Below are positions 7,419 to 9,904 of a DNA stretch of 9,904 nucleotides, one piece after another; position 1 is the first letter of the stretch, and every line of letters begins with the position of its first letter. Made by a program: the position numbers and the translations under genes. Below the pieces are notes generated by a model. That model was not told the DNA's origin and made no database searches. It saw only the letters and a program-made list of their open reading frames with translations. Origin of the DNA: Verrucomicrobiota bacterium (lineage in GTDB: Bacteria; Verrucomicrobiota; Verrucomicrobiia; Limisphaerales; J093); assembly GCA_003695015.1 (NCBI GenBank), contig RFJD01000472.1, positions 1-9,904 of the forward strand, in the 5' to 3' direction.

Positions 7419-8171
7419 GTGAGCGGATGGTTTTACAACTTCGGACGGCGGCTGGGCCGGGCGGCGGTCCCGGCCATCCGGAAGTCCAAGTGGGTGTGGC
7501 AGAAGGCCACCGGCGACGAGCAACAGGCGCTGGCCGCCGAGCACGCCTTCGGCGCGGCGTTGGCGGTCGAGGTCCGCGCTCAGACGCCGCCGGCGCGGGA
7601 CCCGGAGGCGAACGCCTTGGTCGCCGAGATTTGCCAGAACCTCGCCCGCACGGTGAAGGAGAAAGGCCGCCGGTTCCATGCCGAGGTTTGCTGGATGGAG
7701 GAACCCAACGCGTTCGCGCTGCCGGGCGGGTTCATCTTCGTGAGCGAGACGTTGGTCGAGTTTTGCGAGCGACAAAGCGCCGAGCTGGCCTTCGTGGTCG
7801 GGCATGAGATGGCCCACATCCTGCGCGGGCACGTGTGGGACCGGATGCTGGCCCAGGCGGCCTCCCAGGTGGCATCGGCCGTGGCGTTGCGACGGGGGCC
7901 CCTGGGCCAGTGGCTGAAGGAGACCGGCTTCGATCTCCTGTTGAAGGCGCATTCCCGTGACGGGGAGGCGGAGGCGGACGTGCTGGGGGTGCGTCTGGCG
8001 GCGTCGGCGGGGTACTATCCGGGCGGGGCGGTGACGCTGTTGCGGAAGTTGGAGAAACGGGGCGACCAACCGCAGGCCGTGGGCCGGTACTTTGCGACCC
8101 ATCCGCCGGCGAGCGAACGCCTGGCGGCGCTCATCCCCGTCTGCCGGCAACTGGAGCGGGGCGCCGGCTGA
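7419..8171 (+). CDS. M48 family zinc metallopeptidase
   Basis: Encodes 250 aa from GTG 7419. The zinc-binding motif HEMAH is at residues 129-133 within VVGHEMAHILRGH, and the downstream EAEAD (183-187) gives the ExxxD third ligand, E183. The segment ALPGGFIFVSETLVEF before the motif and AASAGYYPGGAVTLLRKLE and THPPASERLAAL after it are typical of soluble M48 proteases related to Oma1/LoiP/BepA, which act in protein quality control, often at the envelope. There is no transmembrane helix or signal peptide, so it may be cytoplasmic or peripheral; the start MSGWFYNFGRRLGRAAVPAI is basic and amphipathic and might bind membrane. The frame is open upstream to 7206, but the extra 71 codons are arginine-rich with no family similarity, so I chose 7419. 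A weak Shine-Dalgarno makes the start moderately certain. A lipoprotein gene follows 83 nt downstream. Confidence 0.9.
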   Translation: MSGWFYNFGRRLGRAAVPAIRKSKWVWQKATGDEQQALAAEHAFGAALAVEVRAQTPPARDPEANALVAEICQNLARTVKEKGRRFHAEVCWMEEPNAFALPGGFIFVSETLVEFCERQSAELAFVVGHEMAHILRGHVWDRMLAQAASQVASAVALRRGPLGQWLKETGFDLLLKAHSRDGEAEADVLGVRLAASAGYYPGGAVTLLRKLEKRGDQPQAVGRYFATHPPASERLAALIPVCRQLERGAG

Positions 8172-8175
8172 AGCG

Positions 8176-8196
8176 GCGCGCGCCAAAGGCGCGTGC
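8176..8196 (+). terminator. Strong GC hairpin after the M48 gene
   Basis: GCGCGCGCC (8176-8184) pairs with GGCGCGTGC (8188-8196) around an AAA loop: nine pairs, one of them G-U. It begins 4 nt after the M48 stop codon. No proper U tract follows, only TTGTTA a few bases on. It may end transcription, or slow decay or read-through into the lipoprotein gene. Confidence 0.38.
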
Positions 8197-8254
8197 GCCC
8201 GCTTGTTACGAAAAGGAGATTGCGGCAGGTTGGGACCGAAAGCGAGCTGGAACG

Positions 8255-8848
8255 ATGGAGCTGCAACGGAAAACCAACGAGGGAGTTCGCCACCCGCCTG
8301 ACGCCGGGTCGGCGCCGACGTGGCGGCGGTGGACCCGGCGGGCTTGGTTGGCCGGGATGGGGATGGCCTTGCTGGCTGGGGGATGCGATCGGCTGGGCGG
8401 CAGCCGGCCGGATCCCGACCGCGTTCGTCCGGAGGGCGTCCCGTTTTCGTTTCGGCTTCCCGAGACCTGGCGGGTGGACGAGGTCGAGGAATTTGCGGTG
8501 CGACTTCGGGTTTCGCGCGTGGTGAGCGACGATTCTTCCTCGGTGGTGCTGGAGTGGACGCCCATACCGGAGGGGCAGTCGATTCACTCGGTCAGTCTGG
8601 CGCCCTCGCCGGAGCTGGAGGACATCCAACTGGTGGGCAGCGGCAACACGACCCTGGGGACGTGGATGGCCCGCTGGCGCACGTACACGTACAAGGGGAA
8701 GAAGGAGCGGATGGCCCAGGTCAACTGGGTGGTCCATGCGCCGCGGCTGTTGATCCGATCCAAGCTCGTGTGTCCTGAATCAGAGCGTTCCGGCATGGAG
8801 AAGCGGCTCCGAAGGCTGATGGAGAGCATCCGAATCGAAGATCGCTGA
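8255..8848 (+). CDS. Putative lipoprotein of unknown function, possibly PsbP/DcrB-like fold
   Basis: Encodes 197 aa from ATG 8255; no other in-frame ATG, GTG or TTG lies upstream after the M48 gene. The N-terminus has basic WRRWTRRAW (23-31), a hydrophobic stretch LAGMGMALL, then a lipobox-like LAGGC with Cys44 as the probable acylated residue; alanine at -3 is less usual than leucine. The RR pair before the hydrophobic core could be a Tat signal. The mature part begins with a proline-rich linker, then PFSFRLPETWRV (53-64), alternating beta strands with a YTYKGKKE segment, and ends in SKLVCPES and a helix MEKRLRRLMESIRIED. That order recalls PsbP/Mog1/DcrB-like small alpha-beta proteins, but this is inference from pattern only. 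Its place after the M48 peptidase gene suggests envelope work. It converges on the unknown gene at 8909. Confidence 0.72.
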   Translation: MELQRKTNEGVRHPPDAGSAPTWRRWTRRAWLAGMGMALLAGGCDRLGGSRPDPDRVRPEGVPFSFRLPETWRVDEVEEFAVRLRVSRVVSDDSSSVVLEWTPIPEGQSIHSVSLAPSPELEDIQLVGSGNTTLGTWMARWRTYTYKGKKERMAQVNWVVHAPRLLIRSKLVCPESERSGMEKRLRRLMESIRIEDR

Positions 8849-8908
8849 GCTGGCAGGGGAGGGACCGGAACCAGACGTCGGTCGGAGTCGGGCGAACCGG
8901 CAGCCGTT

Positions 8909-9640
8909 TCAGGAATTGGTGGCGATGAGATTGCCGCCCGGGTGCTGGTACCGGTCATGCCAGAACAGATCGAAGTAGATGGGATGGAATGGCGCGCCCA
9001 AGGCCCGGCTCAGCCGGGCGGCGTTTTCCCGGGCGAACTCTTGGAGGGTGTGATACTGCCAGGGCTCGCGCACGTCCCCGTAGGTTGCGCCCCGGGCCAG
9101 TCCGGCGCGGCGGAGCTGTTCACCGGTGAAGATGGCCGGAGTCTGCATGACCCAGGAATCCAGCGGCAGCCGCAACAGCGGCACCAGCCGCGGCCGGGTG
9201 GGCTCCAGCTCTTGGGCCATCGCCACCAGGTGCTCGAGGTAGAGGTCGATGGGCTTGCGGACCTTGTTGAAGCAGGCGAGCTGGTCGGGCCGGATGTTGT
9301 CGAGCTCCTCGATCAGCTCCTGATGAATCTCGTCGGTCAGTTGTTCGAAATCGCGTTCCGACTCCACATCCAGCAAGGCCTTCGCCAGCCGGCGCTTTTG
9401 GCTCACGAAGTACTCCTTGAAAGCTTTCGCGGGTCCGCGCCGTCCTTTGTCGATGCGGTGGAAGCCCCGGAAGGTGTTCTGGCCGACCGCGGGGATGACA
9501 TCGACAGTGCCGTCAGCCTTGCACACGCGGGCCCCTTGGATGACGTCCTCCCACGGGTATTGGGGTGAGGGATGGAGGAAGATTTCTTCGGCCCGCTGAC
9601 GGAGGCGGCGGAGGGTTTCCATGGTGTGGTTGGTCGTCAT
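8909..9640 (-). CDS. Conserved-looking hypothetical protein, family not recognised
   Basis: Encodes 243 aa from ATG 9640, with AAGGCG just before it as a modest ribosome-binding site; ATG 9622 (6 residues shorter) is also possible. No signal peptide or transmembrane helix is seen, so it is probably cytoplasmic. Visible parts: an N-terminal helix (8-22), a region with VCKADGTVDVIPAVGQNTF (39-57), a long charged helical stretch (72-118, KEYFVSQKRRLAKALLDVES onward), a helix NKVRKPIDLYLEHLVAMA (125-142), the segment LPLDSWVMQTPAIF (158-171), and a C-terminal aromatic patch IYFDLFWHDRYQHPGGN (221-237). Well-formed blocks of W, Y, H and D and consistent codon use argue that it is real. The frame is open back to 9862, but that part is proline/arginine-rich and overlaps carB, so it is rejected. 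It follows carB by 155 nt on the same strand. Confidence 0.75.
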   Translation of the reverse strand: MTTNHTMETLRRLRQRAEEIFLHPSPQYPWEDVIQGARVCKADGTVDVIPAVGQNTFRGFHRIDKGRRGPAKAFKEYFVSQKRRLAKALLDVESERDFEQLTDEIHQELIEELDNIRPDQLACFNKVRKPIDLYLEHLVAMAQELEPTRPRLVPLLRLPLDSWVMQTPAIFTGEQLRRAGLARGATYGDVREPWQYHTLQEFARENAARLSRALGAPFHPIYFDLFWHDRYQHPGGNLIATNS

Positions 9641-9651
9641 GTCGCCTTGCC

Positions 9652-9680
9652 CTGTTTGATGCAAATGTTGGGTCAAACAG
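9652..9680. promoter_or_regulatory. Inverted repeat CTGTTTGA-N13-TCAAACAG, possible operator
   Basis: A perfect 8-bp inverted repeat (9652-9659 and 9673-9680) is separated by 13 nt, so the half-site centres are 21 bp apart, two helical turns. It lies 12-40 nt upstream of ATG 9640. That position and geometry fit a binding site for a dimeric regulator, or an RNA hairpin in the leader. It is notably AT-richer than its surroundings. Confidence 0.4.
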
Positions 9681-9684
9681 TGCC

Positions 9685-9716
9685 ACGTCCGGAGCCGGCG
9701 TAAAGCCGGAGGACGT
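9685..9716 (-). terminator. Hairpin between carB and the hypothetical gene
   Basis: ACGTCC (9685-9690) pairs with GGACGT (9711-9716), and CCGGC (9695-9699) pairs with GCCGG (9705-9709), with an asymmetric internal loop and the loop GTAAA. No T tract follows on the minus strand. It may be a Rho-independent-like structure or a dispersed palindromic repeat. Confidence 0.25.
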
Positions 9717-9775
9717 CGGCGGACGTGCGGCGGTTGGAGCCGGCGGGGCGGTTGGGGAAGGCGCGCTGGCGGGGA

Positions 9776-9796
9776 GGCCGCCCCTCGGGGGTGGCC
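9776..9796 (-). terminator. GC hairpin overlapping the carB stop codon
   Basis: GGCCGCCCC (9776-9784) and GGGGTGGCC (9788-9796) form a nine-position stem around a 3-nt loop. On the minus-strand RNA one position is an A-C mismatch; on the plus strand it would be a G-U pair. The stem touches the TAG at 9796-9798. No U tract follows. It marks the real end of the carB reading frame rather than an internal site, if it terminates transcription. Confidence 0.3.
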
Positions 9797-9904
9797 TACC
9801 GGCCGGCCGCTGCCAGCTCTTCCTCCAGATCGACGATTTCCTTGATCTGGGCGAGGAACCAAGGGTCGATCTTGGTCAGCTCGTGGATTTCCTCGACGCT
9901 GATG
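9796..9904 (-). CDS. carB: Carbamoyl-phosphate synthase large chain, partial; frame ends in the oligomerization domain
   Basis: The minus strand enters from the right edge and reads 35 codons before TAG at 9796-9798. The peptide contains ELTKIDPWFLAQIKEIVDLE, the well-known block of the CarB large chain in its oligomerization domain (around residues 440-475 of about 1070 in the E. coli protein). CarB makes carbamoyl phosphate from bicarbonate, ATP and ammonia for pyrimidine and arginine synthesis. In a full-length CarB this block is followed by about 600 more residues, the carbamoyl-phosphate synthetic half and the allosteric domain. Here the frame ends a few residues later, and no minus-strand frame in the next 150 nt resumes CarB-like sequence. 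This fits a split gene like carB1/carB2 of Aquifex and Methanocaldococcus, with the second half elsewhere, or a truncated copy. The start lies beyond the window. Confidence 0.85.
   Translation of the reverse strand, partial: ISVEEIHELTKIDPWFLAQIKEIVDLEEELAAAGR

Noticed and set aside
8213..8301. Leader peptide initiated at TTG 8230 after AAGGAG (8213-8218), overlapping the lipoprotein start
   Set aside because: The spacing of 11 nt and a TTG start are poor, and the 23-codon product shows no attenuation-like codon run. The AAGGAG is also too far from ATG 8255 to serve it.
8849..8908. Possible terminator between the lipoprotein gene and the convergent unknown gene
   Set aside because: Only short, interrupted pairings were found in this 60-nt gap; no convincing hairpin or T tract on either strand.
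9641..9862. Upstream extension of the unknown protein to 9862
   Set aside because: It would overlap the carB end in another frame, and its residues are low-complexity P/R/G. ATG 9640 has a modest ribosome-binding site.

Overview
The window is high-GC bacterial DNA with strong G/C third-position bias, so it carries many long antisense shadow ORFs. The gene set points to Verrucomicrobiota, probably the Pedosphaera/Limisphaera side. The clues are a secreted DUF4838/GH67N-like protein, a secreted FG-GAP propeller protein, a membrane-anchored PpiD/SurA-like chaperone whose N-terminus begins MFGTIRKH, and intergenic repeats of the 'GCAGGCATCCT' kind that translate spuriously as AGILPA. The phylum assignment is an inference from these features; no rRNA or marker gene proves it. 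No mobile element, CRISPR array, tRNA or rRNA gene was seen.

Layout, left to right. Positions 1-1608 (minus): the first 536 codons of a secreted DUF4838 protein, cut by the window edge. It diverges from an M16 zinc peptidase (1747-3039, plus) across a short spacer that holds a good promoter candidate. The M16 gene converges on a secreted FG-GAP/VCBS propeller gene (3064-4263, minus), with a hairpin in the 24-nt gap. Upstream of the propeller gene lies a block of degenerate tandem repeats (about 4348-4525). Then come an RluA-type pseudouridine synthase (4553-5401, minus) and, immediately upstream of it on the same strand, the PpiD/SurA-like chaperone gene (5427-7157, minus); these two probably form an operon. 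A divergent promoter region of about 260 nt separates the chaperone from an M48 metallopeptidase (7419-8171, plus). The M48 gene is followed by a lipoprotein gene (8255-8848, plus), which converges on an unrecognised 243-aa protein gene (8909-9640, minus). At the right edge is the 3' end of carB (9796-9904, minus).

How the genes work together: the middle of the window is weighted towards envelope and protein quality control (M16 peptidase, periplasmic chaperone, M48 peptidase, lipoprotein), mixed with RNA modification (RluA), carbohydrate-related secreted proteins (DUF4838, FG-GAP) and pyrimidine/arginine synthesis (carB). It reads as ordinary chromosomal background rather than a dedicated island.

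The points most worth a second look are these. The carB reading frame stops in the middle of the normal protein, which suggests a split large subunit. The unknown gene after carB has a perfect inverted repeat (8-bp arms, centres 21 bp apart) in its leader. The RluA homologue lacks conserved active-site neighbours. The M16 gene has two conflicting start models, one of them leaderless.
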